From assembly GCA_920105625.2 (NCBI GenBank), contig OV050033.1, positions 53,092,780 to 53,156,779 on the forward strand: a stretch of DNA of 64,000 bases, read 5' to 3'. Both the position numbers and the translations under genes were made by a program. This DNA comes from Clusia tigrina. Lineage: Eukaryota > Arthropoda > Insecta > Diptera > Clusiidae. This document shows positions 20,746 to 34,000 of this stretch, in pieces. Below the pieces are notes generated by a model. It was not told the origin of the DNA. It ran no database searches and was given only the letters and a program-made list of their open reading frames with translations. Numbering within the stretch: position 1 is the stretch's first letter; each line of letters begins with the position of its first letter.

Positions 20746-23700
20746 ACCCTCAGCCTACTTTTAAGTAAACAATAAATTCACACACCTCAGTTTCACACAT
20801 GCATTAATCAAGTTTCGATAGCACAAATATGAGTGGGCATCAGGATACGCATGATACCAGTAGCTGCCGTTTCAAGGGATGTGTAAGTAAACTCCACGAA
20901 TGTGTTACCACTGATGACCATCATCCATCATTTAGGGTTAAATCAATGACTGTTTAATTGCCATTAAGGCAGCCAGCAAAAGGCGACTAGGCATAAGGCT
21001 GCAGGAAGGACATTCAGTTAATAAATGAAATGGTTCACAAAAGTCCGAAAGAGATGATTCAGAAAGTAGTGAGAAAAAAAGTCTGTGCGTAGAGATAAAA
21101 AGGTTAAAACAATTGACAACAATTTTTATAGTTTGAGTTCAAGAGTGGAAGAGGAATATTAATAAACCAAAGAGAAATTTTAAGTTGGGGATCGATGCGA
21201 AATCCCTTCCCGGGCATGTTTGAATTTGCGGAAGTTCTTATTAATGTTACCAAGCAATCACATACTCCGTCATTAGCCATCTTAGAATGTTGGGAGAGGC
21301 AAAAAGGGGAGCCTAAATCCAATGATTCCAAGTTTCTACTGACTCATTTAATGCTAATCCACACCTCGGTAGGATAATAATGCCACCAATATGACTGATG
21401 AAATAATGTCCTAGCTTCTAGAAGTTGTGAGCCTAGTGAAGCTATGTTAATGAGTTGTTAGTCACCAACTCGTTCAGTGTATGAAACCTCCTTTAACAAA
21501 CTCTTCGATCTAAATTTGGATAATTAAAATTTCGTTGAAGATTTCGAGAATTTGTCTCGAATATGGAAGGTCCTTAAATACACAGAAATGTAATTATCGA
21601 TCTGAGTGTGAGAACTGGGAGGTGTTCCCCAAGACTCCATTGTAGAAATTGGTTTCTTTTTCATATTTTTCTAGATTTTCTTTGGTTATTTCTTTGAATT
21701 TTTCTCGAATATCCAAAGATATTTAAGCACAAAGGATGTAATTATTGATCTGGGAGTGAGACATGGGAAAAGTTCACCAACACCTCATTCATCATTTTTT
21801 AAATTTCGCCAGTATTTATTTATTTTGTATATTTTGTAAGGTCACAATGGGCCATTATTTGTGTCTGAGTGTGCTTTTTGCTGCTACTCCAACCTGATCT
21901 AAGGTCGAAAGTCCTGTCAGGATCAATGGTTACTTGGCCAATAGTGTGAGATTGGTCTTTATTAAATAATCACCTTCATACCAGCGGAACTCTCTGTCGC
22001 TTTTCTCCACAGACTCATCCTTCAATTTCGTTTGGTACTTCTCACCTCTTCCACCAGTGATTGCATCATGTTGCCGATGGTGCACCTCTTTTTTCCGAAA
22101 GACTCCATTCAACGTGTCTCAGTTCTTCTATCAAGGTTTTTGCCTTTTTGCTGACCGTATACCAGTTTTTGTTTCCAAAGTATCAAGAATCATTCTAAAT
22201 GGTTCGGGAGTTGGCTACTCACTAATTCCATGGAGGCGCCACTTTCTTTCGTTCGGTACTCTGGTATTCGTGGAATACATGCTCTGTTTTTGTCAGGTTT
22301 ACATCTAAGTAATACATGAACAATACAACTGAGGTCAGATGCAAGTTTATTTCACTGTCCTTCTTTTAATAGAAGCCTCCATATGGGGTATTAAATGATG
22401 CGGTTAGTGCTCGCTTTCACAGCGCTAGTGCCAAGCTCCATGGCTGGTTTTCCACACTACAGTAAGCAAATATCATAAGTCTTCCTCGTTATGACCATTA
22501 AAGATGAGCATTTCTACAATGACAATTTTCCATTTCACGGGCATTCCAGTTGAGCAAATTTCCATTAAAAATTTAACAGGATAAGCCAAAGAATCCTTGT
22601 TAAGATATGAGATTATTATCAGGCTCGATTCGACAGTCTTCACTCGTTTAATATGGCATATTTGAAAATTTCTTTGATATTACAACAAAAACGAAACTGA
22701 GCCAAGTTGCTAGTTTTAGGGAATTAAGATTAATTGATTTGGCAGCACTGTTGCAATTTGTTAAGGCATATTAGTGAAGGTTTGTGTATAGAATAAGTCT
22801 ACTTTTATATGAAAATATCAATATTGATGCAAAATTTGTTGTCAGTGCTGCCAAATTTCTACGAAGAATGAACTTGGGGACTTAGGACGGGCGGTTTATA
22901 TATACAGGGTGGATTTAGAATGTGAATATGTGTGTTGCCATCAATTGAGAACATTTACAACGATATCCGTGAATGCAGTTTCTTCCTCCATGAGTGGTGC
23001 GAAGGATTCGTTTCTATTGCCACATCCACCTGAACCATTACAGAGAAATCATGAACTCTGTCATTTCTCATCTTGGATGGCAGAAAGTCTTTTATCCTGC
23101 ACTATCTTCTGTTGTTCGTTCCAAGTTGTTTACAAGGCCTCACTCTTTTCTTTCTCTTACCGCAGAGAGCATAAAATGCTGCTGGAGGCGTAGTTGCTCA
23201 TAGTCCACAAGTCACTCTGAATAATTGACATTTATTATAAACTTTCATTGAATTTTTAAGCTCCAGACCTCCTCCTTTCTATATTTGTTAGAGAAGTAAG
23301 TACCTCAAAGTCGGAATATTTTCTAAATTGCTTTGAATTTCTAGAGCTCCAAAAATAATTTCCATGGTAGCTCCATATTTCCCCAAGTATTACCAACCAA
23401 TCTTGTATTTGTTTAAGGACCTTTGGCGGGATTATCGTTGTCTATCACGAATGATGCTCCCCAATTTACTCCTTTATGGGGAAAAATCAAAAACCAGCCA
23501 CATAATGATGGTTGTAGATTGCTCCTTAGTCAAGCAGCTCATCAATCTGGACACTGCTGAAACGATTTGTGGTGGGCTGATGAAAATTCCAGGGCCAACA
23601 ATTTGCATTTTGTTGTTGTTTGAAGACCACTTTTGTTATAATTTATTCAAATGCTTCGTGGATCTGGTTTGTCTGCTGCCAATGAGACACAATTCCATTA

Positions 23701-24287
23701 TTATTGCTAATTAAACACATATTTTACTTTACCCCCTCCCTTCTAGCACCCCCCAACCATTCAAACTAACACAATTGCCACTTCTCAATGTGAAGGCCAG
23801 ATGAGTACTGAAGTGGCGCGGCTATAAATCAACCAACTGGTGACTGCCTCCTTTGGTTCTTGCTCCCTTTCGAAGGTGCTTCTGTTCGTGGCTCACAGTT
23901 TTCCTGCTACGCTCGCTCCGGTTGCTTTAATAATTTATTTAAGCGTTTAATTGTGTTTGTGTCATAAACAAAACCCAACACTCTCGTACTCACACACACA
24001 CACACACGCACACATGCATAAGGAAGAGCACAATTGGAAATGGATAACAAGAAGCTATAAAATTACTCCGCAATAGCAAGGACTGCTTTAACAGTCTGTT
24101 GGTTGAGTAAGTGGCAATAAGCGCGCCACGTCGTTGATCCTTAATTAATTAGTTAATTAAAACTTTTCTGGTGCGACAATTTAATAACGCCTTGACATAT
24201 ATTTGCATACTTTTAGGCTCGCAAGGGCCGGAGTCACTGGGCAATGTATTCCTCGCAATCTTTGGTATCGATTCGTCCTTTGCCCTT
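20746..24287. other. Unannotated, one CA microsatellite
   Basis: About 3.5 kb with no supported gene. Small frames at 21195-21377, 21930-22308, 22909-23203 and 23364-23714 (116 codons) have no recognisable domain. A (CA)n tract lies at about 23991-24010. The GC-richer stretch 23780-24120 could be conserved intron sequence. Confidence 0.45.
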
Positions 24288-26009
24288 TTATGATATTCCT
24301 AAACGCTCTGCAGCCCTAGGGTCAGACAGAAAATCGTTCCCATTTAAATTATTTATGAGCGCAATTATATATTTAAATATTCTACGTAAGCGGTTTTAGA
24401 TTCCACAGAAAGGAAATTGTGGTAAATGCCACATTAAAATTTCAGTTTGGATTGGCAAGGAAAGTTGTCCAATTTAATTATAAATACTCGTATAACAAAT
24501 CTTTAAATTTAATATTATTTTGTTGTACAGAAAATCTTGAATCCTTAATCTTCTTCCATCAAAAGTTTGAGTGTACTCAGCTCAGTGACTTCTGCTTCCA
24601 AATCGTAGTTTTGTTCACTTCTTAATAGTAACAATTCTGGTAATTTTAAACAAATCCTTCGTGGGCATCCTGCTCGCTACATTAATGCGCCATTGTAGAA
24701 GTCCTGTGGCGACTAAACAGCAGGAAAATTTTGATGCGGTTTTATTTGCAACAAGCAACTGGAAATTTTGTACATAGTTTTGTTGCAACCAAAAACATTA
24801 AGAAAAATATTCCACGCAATTGTGAGAAAAATTCGCGTGGGTTTAGAGTGGGTTCAAGTTTTACAAAAATTCGGCAAAAATTAATGAAACTAACTTCGAC
24901 ATTTGCGGCAGCATATCCTGTGGTTTTGGGTGTATAATAATTTAGAGACATGGCATATATTGTATGAAGTGTAGGAGTACATTAGTCCAATGGACAAAGT
25001 GCTATGAGGTCCTTTCCACCTCCGTCCAAAACACCAGTTGTGCAAGGGAGGCGGAAACTCCAAGGCTGCATCAGCCTGACTTGTATTTGCATATACTCAT
25101 ACGCAGATTCCAAATAGCACATTATACAAGCCCCAGCAAGCGTAGACGTAGGCACTCAATCCACTTCCATACTTAGAATAGAAGGCGTTAGAGCACACCC
25201 ACTATTATCGAGGAATACTGTGGGCATTTACCCGCATAGTCCTGTAAATTAATTGATATCATAATGCAATTGAGCATCTGGAAATTCATATGGAGCCACA
25301 GTTTCATAGAACTTCATACACATGATGCAGCAATTGGCGTGACCTTTGGAACATTTGGTCACGGAAATTGCACCCAACTGCTGGTCCGACTGCGGTCCGA
25401 CTGCGGTCAGACTTCTTATTGACATTCTCTTTAAACTGGCGCTCTTTCGGTCGCCCTCGCTGCTGCTTCACTTGGAGCATGGAGCAACCGCAACTTTTTG
25501 CCAGCTTTGTAAAGGGGCATTTCATTTCTAGGCAGTTATTGCATATGTGGGCTTAAGCGTGTAGTGTAGGCAGCTGCTAAGTGGGTTGTGTATGACCGCA
25601 CCCTAGTATTACTGTAACTATTCGTATCTGGCTGCCTCCCACTCCAATGTGCTACGAGTGCTTCTGACGCATTCCATTCACATTCGACTAGTTTACCACA
25701 ATTAATTTGACATGACTATTAACTTAAACGATTCAGCATTTGCCGTGGCCTTGTGTGCATTTGTGGGTTCATGGTGGGCTGTGCATTATTTGTTATCCTT
25801 TCTTTATTTTCCCTCGAAGAGACTTGCAAAAGAAGCCTATAGCGGAGGTCAGCATTATTTCCTTACCATATTGTTTGCTTGTTATTAAATAAATTGCAGA
25901 TTATGACGCAAGGACAATTTTATAATTTCACCTTAATGTCCTGTGGGCCATTATATAAATATATACTCGTACAGAGAAAATATACATAAAAAATTACAAA
26001 ATAGAAAAT

Positions 26010-26640
26010 ATTTATTGTTGGCTATACTTATATGCTGGTTTCAAGTCACAACTGAACTCAACCGTCATTTCCATTTTATTGAATTCAAGTGCTTTCGAGC
26101 TCATTCTAACTAACTCCTTTGTTAAGTTCATTCAGTTAAAGGAGTTACCCTCATTTATGAGTTGTTGTTATGATGCCTTGTTTATGACTCGTTGTTTATG
26201 ACTAGTTGTTTATAATAGTAATAATACATAGAAAAGAAAGACGCTATTGACTGTTTGTTATACCTTCAATTATACATTGCTAACTTATAAGCTGCTTTCA
26301 AGTCATAACGGAACTCAACCGTCATCTCCATTTTATTGAATTTAAATCCATTCGAGTTCATTCTAACACATTCCATTATAAAGTCCATTCAGTTTAAGGA
26401 GTTACCCTCATTTATGAGTTGTTGTTATGATGCCTTGTTTGTGACTAATTGCTTATGACTATTTGTATATTTATAGTAATAATACATAAGTCCATTCAGT
26501 TAAAGAAGTTACCGCTGAGTCGCTGCTTATGTCGCTTGATTTGTGAAGCTTTGTTTGTGACTGATAGCTTATGACTAGTTGTTTATAACTAGTTGTTTAT
26601 GACTCGTTGTTAAATGGTTATTTATTAATTCTTTTAATTA
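26010..26640. repeat. About 245-bp degenerate tandem repeat plus TATGACTAGTTGTT motif (copy 1; also +6805, +13610)
   Basis: Two units (about 26015-26255 and 26265-26490) share CTCAACCGTCAT.TCCATTTT, GAGTTACCCTCATTTATGAG and TTGTTATGATGCCTTG. A third, cut unit starts at TCCATTCAGTTAAAG (about 26490). Each unit ends in a run of short repeats like TTTATGACTAGTTG. The same 12-14-bp motif, in reverse complement, makes up the array at 50690-51540. Confidence 0.85.
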
Positions 26641-28605
26641 ATTGCTTTTCATTGACGGCTTAATGAGCCTTTAGTAATGACTAATTACTGATGACCCTTC
26701 CCTAATGACTAGTCACTCATGATTTATAGCTCATGTTTAGTTATGAATATTGAAAATACTATTTTATCGGGAAGAATGATCAATATCGTTACTCCTTCTT
26801 GGTATATCAGCTGATCAACTTAAGCATATTACAGCTCCATCTCGATGGTAGTATATTTGTCTCTGTCCCTCCTTCTTGGTATATCAGCTGATCTGGATAT
26901 GGGTACGATTTTTGGAATCATTATATTCGTTCAGTTCTTAATTCAGAAGGAATAATTACTACTGTAGAAGGAATAGTTACCATGGTAGTTGGCAGAATTA
27001 CTACAGGAGATGGAAGCGTTATAATAATTTGTCCTGATTATCATTAGTTTAAATGAGAATAGGTAGTTTTAAGACTATTTTGTGGACATCGTTCAACGAT
27101 TATTATCCATGGCACTGCATAATTTGATTGAATATAGGGACCATGTAACTTTCAAGTTAAGTAAGGAACACAAACCACAATGCGGCTGTATATGACCCAA
27201 GAGCGGCTTCTGGTTGAGTGTCCGTACCACTTAAAACTAAAGTTAAAGGAGCACAAAACATTATTATGGAATATTTATAAAATATTCAACTATTATTAAT
27301 AGCCGAGTTTATTGCTCTGAACTGTGATATTGAATTTCCTCGAAGTATTTTAACAATTATATTATTGCCAATACAAACATAAATTCAATGTTGAAGTAGG
27401 TCTTTCAATGTTTTCTCGACTGATGTGGAAGTTAACTAAAGTCTTAAGCAACACATTCCTCAGATTCCAGTGAGGTTTCCATGTCAGTTCGAAGGATGTG
27501 AATGCTCTCAACATTGCTTACTTATGCACAGCTTAGTGCAGCAAGTTCATTGTCCTTTATACAAACTCCTGAATGCCAACTGAAATCAATGCGTTGAGGC
27601 AGTGAGAAGAATATGGAATAATCACCAGTAAAATCAACTCACTACAGGTGGCATACTTTAAGGCGCAAATTCTATTTTTACAGAATTAGAATTTTTATAC
27701 GTCAGGGGAAACCTGCGTGAATGACGATGTAAATATATTCATTACTACTTGCTGCTTAGGTGTTCATTTGTTAGTATCTGAGTGTATATATGTGTGCGTG
27801 GGTGAGAGAGCGAGTGTGTGTGCTTGTGTGCAAATTCCTGTTGCATGTTAGGTGTTACTTTATCAATATTTCAACATTTCCTTGGTTTCATAAATGCCAG
27901 AAGCATCGAAACTCAATAAATCAATTGCCAAGTCAGCCATCATCGTCCTCTGCCTGGCGTTGGTAATTAATTTATGCACTAACTTTCAATTTTTGATCTC
28001 AATTAATGTCTGCCATAACTTTTCTCCCCTGCATTCTGGCTAAATATAAACACGTTTATGCAAGCACTCTCACAAACTCGGGCAAACTGAAACACAAACT
28101 AATCTCCTTGCATATACCAGGGCGCTGGTTGAGTGGCAAATATGTTTATTACGTGCTAAGTGTCTGATTAAGTGCTGTGAAGTCAGGTCCTGCGAGTTGC
28201 TTGGAATTTATTCCTATCTGTTGTGTTGCGTTTTAGTTACCACAGAGTTCGAAATGATTGCAAACGGTGTCTGATAAAAATGTATAAACATGTTTGCAAG
28301 GAAACATTCAATATAAATCAGTGCATGCTTTTAGGCGATTTGAAGAAAATTATGATTTTTTTAAAAGTAGGTTTAAGTGACTGCTTAGGGCGGAAATATG
28401 ATAAGATTCTAAATATATTCTACCATTATATTAACTACTCATCCATATTACTAATTTATATGGAATCCTCTGAGCACAATTTTCATTGGCATACGAGTAT
28501 GTCCTGGTGTTTGCTTTTTTAAATATTTAATTTATGTTGCTTCTAAGCTTCCTCTGGTTTTGTGCTTTGCACATTTTCTGTAATTGCAGTCGCAGTTCTC
28601 CATTT

Positions 28606-28722
28606 TAATTTCAATTGACTAATTATATTGTGCAAGGATGGAAATGTGCTCCTTGTTGAGACCAGTTAAGAGTTTTATGCATTTAAAAATGTCCTCATAC
28701 CTTGTTGCCGAAGAGATGCTAA
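28606..28722. repeat. Internal duplicate block, left member (copy 1; also +6805, +13610)
   Basis: Matches 29906-30017 about 1.3 kb away in the same orientation (CAATTGACTAATTA, GTGCTCCTTGTTGAGACCAG, GCATTTAAAAATGTCCTC). The two diverge by several substitutions, so this duplication is far older than the triplication. Confidence 0.85.
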
Positions 28723-28879
28723 GGAATTGCATGCCGTGAGGGACTAGTGATAAGTAGTCAATTTTATGCCCATGCAAGGGATGAAAAGGAAAATTATTGT
28801 ACATTGATTGCTCAAGTCAGAATTATTGCTCAGGAGCTAAGAAAATTGAGAAAAGATCAAAATTATAGGGGGAATGTAA

Positions 28880-29115
28880 TCGCAGTTGAGGCACTGCAGT
28901 GTTGTGGTACATGTCGGCCAGCTCTGACTTCTTGTAGATAACATAGCCTCAGGATCAGGAAGAAATTGTGGAGTACCTGTCGTTAAATTCTGACTTCATG
29001 TACGGAGCATATTGTCAGGACCAGGAAGAGATGGTGGCAACTGAACTGCGTGCTGTGGGGCAAGTCGGCTAGCTCTGATTTCTTCTAAAGAGCATATCGT
29101 CAGGACGAAGAGAGA
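28880..29115. repeat. Degenerate 65-95-bp tandem repeat (copy 1; also +6805, +13610)
   Basis: Three units share CTCTGA.TTCTTGTA, AGCATAT.GTCAGGA and AGGAAGAGATGGTGG-like segments. Confidence 0.75.
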
Positions 29116-29149
29116 TGAGGTGCCAGCTTATTTTTGTACTACTTGTTGT

Positions 29150-29590
29150 TTGGATCCTGGCGTATCATTTCAATACTGGAGAGTCATTTCGACACTATAG
29201 AGTATTTTGAGCTTGGCACAATTCTGGAATCTCATCACAATTGTGTCCTTTCGACCCTGGCGTATCATTTGACTCCTACGGTTGCTTTCGAGCCTGGCGT
29301 ATCTGCTGGATGCTGACAGTTATACACTTCCTGCACATCTATACTATTGTGTCTTTTAGTCACTATCGTGTCATTTTGTGCCATTTTTACACTCTCATGT
29401 TATTTCAAAACTTTTTTGTCATTTCGACTCTTACGGGTCCTTTCGAGCTTAGTGTGTCATTTCGGCCCTGGCGTAACAATTGGATGCTAATGAGTCATTT
29501 CGACAATGTCGGTAATTTCATTACTAAAGACTCATTTAATCACTATCGTGTCATATTGTGCCATTTTTCCACTAGTATGTCATATCAACA
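29150..29590. repeat. About 20-bp degenerate minisatellite (copy 1; also +6805, +13610)
   Basis: The motif GTCATTTCGACMCTRKCGTAT recurs with much variation (for example GTCCTTTCGACCCTGGCGTA and GTCATTTCGGCCCTGGCGTA). It produces the 120-codon frame 29241-29603, which I regard as spurious. Confidence 0.8.
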
Positions 29591-29905
29591 ATTATGCCTT
29601 TGAAATACTTATTTATGTAGATTTTCCAAGGACGAGCGTGTTGGGACTTTTTTGAAACATTCAGCATGGCTGAATCGGCTACAAAGTGACACTGATCGAG
29701 AAAATTATATACTATTTACATACATATGCCTCTAAGTGCCACTTTGACTAGGTAATTACTTAGTATGTATTAAGCTAGGTATTTGGTATAATACTTTATC
29801 GTTTTTAAGTAGGTTAAATTCCATAAACACTCCTCCAATTTTGCTGCTATGTTCCATAATTCATACTTTCTCCTGTGACTCGGTCATCGTAGTTCCCCAC
29901 TGCAA

Positions 29906-30017
29906 TTTCAATTGACTAATTAACTTGTACAAAGAAGCAAATGTGCTCCTTGTTGAGACCAGTTGACAACTGCATGCATTTAAAAATGTCCTCGCACCTC
30001 ATTGACGAAGAAGTAAA
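29906..30017. repeat. Internal duplicate block, right member (copy 1; also +6805, +13610)
   Basis: Partner of 28606-28722; offset 1,296 bp measured at GTGCTCCTTGTTGAG. The two flank the minisatellites at 28880-29590. Confidence 0.85.
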
Positions 30018-31092
30018 TGCATGCATCACATTTGCTTTCTCCCCACTGCCAACTTGCTGCTCATCAAGACACTTCCCTAATTATATGAATTATCAATTAA
30101 TGAGCAATGAACTTCCTTTAAAAATCGAGCAAATAAGTTTCTCTTAAACGGCCTTCTGCTCGTAGTACTCAATCTCCTCGGCATGTCTACGAGGAAATCT
30201 ATCAATTTAGTAGTGAGCGTATTTAAATTTATTGATTCTTATTGCACAGGCAATTTTATGGAATATCCGCCTTAAACTCAGGAAATAGATATCAGAGTAA
30301 AAAGGATTTTCCTGGCGACATTGTAGGATGCTCTTTTGGGCCATGGCTAGGATATCTACTACTTTGATAATGGTTGGTGGGCAGATTAGTGTTGGGAACT
30401 AAGGCATTGAGTTATGAATGTCACTCATACGCTCTGTTAGACCAATGCGTGGTTATAAATTCTTTAATAAACAAGAAATAAAGTAGAAAAAGATTCCCTT
30501 TAAATATATACTTGATACTTGTAAATCATTTGATATAAACAAGGAACAGAAATATTTGCTTAAGCACATTAACTCATTAAATATTTGCCAAAGAATGTCA
30601 TGTGTTGCCATGTGACTGGGTTTTTGGCTTGAGCTGCTTGGAATTATTGCTGCTATTTGTGTTTTTAATGAGAGCAAATAAAATGGGAGTAACATTAAAA
30701 AATCAGCCAGAAAGGCAGACAAAATCGCACAGCCCCATTCAGACTCCACATGGCTGTAGAAAATAATAAGCGATCAAGTAGTGTGTGTGTGGGCGCCTCT
30801 GTGGCTGGCAACTGCAAGCAAGATGGCCAATTAAAAAGAATTGTAACTGTTTTTTTTTATTGCACTAGTTTCGCTATTGTGCTAATTTGAAAAGTAATTT
30901 TCAACACTTGTTTCTATTCTATCGAAACTGGCAAACACAGCGGGGCAATTGTTTTATGCTAGCATACTTTTTAGCGCAGCTCTTAAATGCCCAAAACATA
31001 GTGTTGTCTCTGTGCTTGCTAGTTAATGGCAATTGCTTATTTTCATTGTTGATCCATTGTTCTACAAGCCCAGTATTCTGGTGTACTGTCTG

Positions 31093-34000
31093 TTATGATA
31101 TTCCTAAACGCTCTGCAGCCCTAGGGTCAGACAGAAAATCGTTCCCATTTAAATTATTTATGAGCGCAATTATATATTTAAATATTCTACGTAAGCGGTT
31201 TTAGATTCCACAGAAAGGAAATTGTGGTAAATGCCACATTAAAATTTCAGTTTGGATTGGCAAGGAAAGTTGTCCAATTTAATTATAAATACTCGTATAA
31301 CAAATCTTTAAATTTAATATTATTTTGTTGTACAGAAAATCTTGAATCCTTAATCTTCTTCCATCAAAAGTTTGAGTGTACTCAGCTCAGTGACTTCTGC
31401 TTCCAAATCGTAGTTTTGTTCACTTCTTAATAGTAACAATTCTGGTAATTTTAAACAAATCCTTCGTGGGCATCCTGCTCGCTACATTAATGCGCCATTG
31501 TAGAAGTCCTGTGGCGACTAAACAGCAGGAAAATTTTGATGCGGTTTTATTTGCAACAAGCAACTGGAAATTTTGTACATAGTTTTGTTGCAACCAAAAA
31601 CATTAAGAAAAATATTCCACGCAATTGTGAGAAAAATTCGCGTGGGTTTAGAGTGGGTTCAAGTTTTACAAAAATTCGGCAAAAATTAATGAAACTAACT
31701 TCGACATTTGCGGCAGCATATCCTGTGGTTTTGGGTGTATAATAATTTAGAGACATGGCATATATTGTATGAAGTGTAGGAGTACATTAGTCCAATGGAC
31801 AAAGTGCTATGAGGTCCTTTCCACCTCCGTCCAAAACACCAGTTGTGCAAGGGAGGCGGAAACTCCAAGGCTGCATCAGCCTGACTTGTATTTGCATATA
31901 CTCATACGCAGATTCCAAATAGCACATTATACAAGCCCCAGCAAGCGTAGACGTAGGCACTCAATCCACTTCCATACTTAGAATAGAAGGCGTTAGAGCA
32001 CACCCACTATTATCGAGGAATACTGTGGGCATTTACCCGCATAGTCCTGTAAATTAATTGATATCATAATGCAATTGAGCATCTGGAAATTCATATGGAG
32101 CCACAGTTTCATAGAACTTCATACACATGATGCAGCAATTGGCGTGACCTTTGGAACATTTGGTCACGGAAATTGCACCCAACTGCTGGTCCGACTGCGG
32201 TCCGACTGCGGTCAGACTTCTTATTGACATTCTCTTTAAACTGGCGCTCTTTCGGTCGCCCTCGCTGCTGCTTCACTTGGAGCATGGAGCAACCGCAACT
32301 TTTTGCCAGCTTTGTAAAGGGGCATTTCATTTCTAGGCAGTTATTGCATATGTGGGCTTAAGCGTGTAGTGTAGGCAGCTGCTAAGTGGGTTGTGTATGA
32401 CCGCACCCTAGTATTACTGTAACTATTCGTATCTGGCTGCCTCCCACTCCAATGTGCTACGAGTGCTTCTGACGCATTCCATTCACATTCGACTAGTTTA
32501 CCACAATTAATTTGACATGACTATTAACTTAAACGATTCAGCATTTGCCGTGGCCTTGTGTGCATTTGTGGGTTCATGGTGGGCTGTGCATTATTTGTTA
32601 TCCTTTCTTTATTTTCCCTCGAAGAGACTTGCAAAAGAAGCCTATAGCGGAGGTCAGCATTATTTCCTTACCATATTGTTTGCTTGTTATTAAATAAATT
32701 GCAGATTATGACGCAAGGACAATTTTATAATTTCACCTTAATGTCCTGTGGGCCATTATATAAATATATACTCGTACAGAGAAAATATACATAAAAAATT
32801 ACAAAATAGAAAATATTTATTGTTGGCTATACTTATATGCTGGTTTCAAGTCACAACTGAACTCAACCGTCATTTCCATTTTATTGAATTCAAGTGCTTT
32901 CGAGCTCATTCTAACTAACTCCTTTGTTAAGTTCATTCAGTTAAAGGAGTTACCCTCATTTATGAGTTGTTGTTATGATGCCTTGTTTATGACTCGTTGT
33001 TTATGACTAGTTGTTTATAATAGTAATAATACATAGAAAAGAAAGACGCTATTGACTGTTTGTTATACCTTCAATTATACATTGCTAACTTATAAGCTGC
33101 TTTCAAGTCATAACGGAACTCAACCGTCATCTCCATTTTATTGAATTTAAATCCATTCGAGTTCATTCTAACACATTCCATTATAAAGTCCATTCAGTTT
33201 AAGGAGTTACCCTCATTTATGAGTTGTTGTTATGATGCCTTGTTTGTGACTAATTGCTTATGACTATTTGTATATTTATAGTAATAATACATAAGTCCAT
33301 TCAGTTAAAGAAGTTACCGCTGAGTCGCTGCTTATGTCGCTTGATTTGTGAAGCTTTGTTTGTGACTGATAGCTTATGACTAGTTGTTTATAACTAGTTG
33401 TTTATGACTCGTTGTTAAATGGTTATTTATTAATTCTTTTAATTAATTGCTTTTCATTGACGGCTTAATGAGCCTTTAGTAATGACTAATTACTGATGAC
33501 CCTTCCCTAATGACTAGTCACTCATGATTTATAGCTCATGTTTAGTTATGAATATTGAAAATACTATTTTATCGGGAAGAATGATCAATATCGTTACTCC
33601 TTCTTGGTATATCAGCTGATCAACTTAAGCATATTACAGCTCCATCTCGATGGTAGTATATTTGTCTCTGTCCCTCCTTCTTGGTATATCAGCTGATCTG
33701 GATATGGGTACGATTTTTGGAATCATTATATTCGTTCAGTTCTTAATTCAGAAGGAATAATTACTACTGTAGAAGGAATAGTTACCATGGTAGTTGGCAG
33801 AATTACTACAGGAGATGGAAGCGTTATAATAATTTGTCCTGATTATCATTAGTTTAAATGAGAATAGGTAGTTTTAAGACTATTTTGTGGACATCGTTCA
33901 ACGATTATTATCCATGGCACTGCATAATTTGATTGAATATAGGGACCATGTAACTTTCAAGTTAAGTAAGGAACACAAACCACAATGCGGCTGTATATGA

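Larger units (their letters stand above)
24288..31086. repeat. Tandem segmental duplication, copy 1 of 3
   Basis: The 6,805-bp period is shown by every reading frame recurring at +6,805 and +13,610 with the same translation. Homology starts at TTATGATATTCC (24288) and ends at GGTGTAC (31086). Six extra bases, TGTCTG (31087-31092), join it to the next copy. The unit holds no recognised gene. It contains the degenerate arrays listed separately. The longest frame, 29241-29603 (120 codons), comes from a roughly 20-bp repeat. The frame at 28223-28522 (99 codons) is unassigned. Confidence 0.95.

Noticed and set aside
28223..28522. 99-codon frame as a gene
   Set aside because: No recognisable domain and no splice or promoter context; a frame this long is expected by chance somewhere in 64 kb.
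29241..29603. 120-codon frame as a gene
   Set aside because: Built from a roughly 20-bp degenerate repeat (repeated CHF, RPW and FDPG-like words); no start context or domain.
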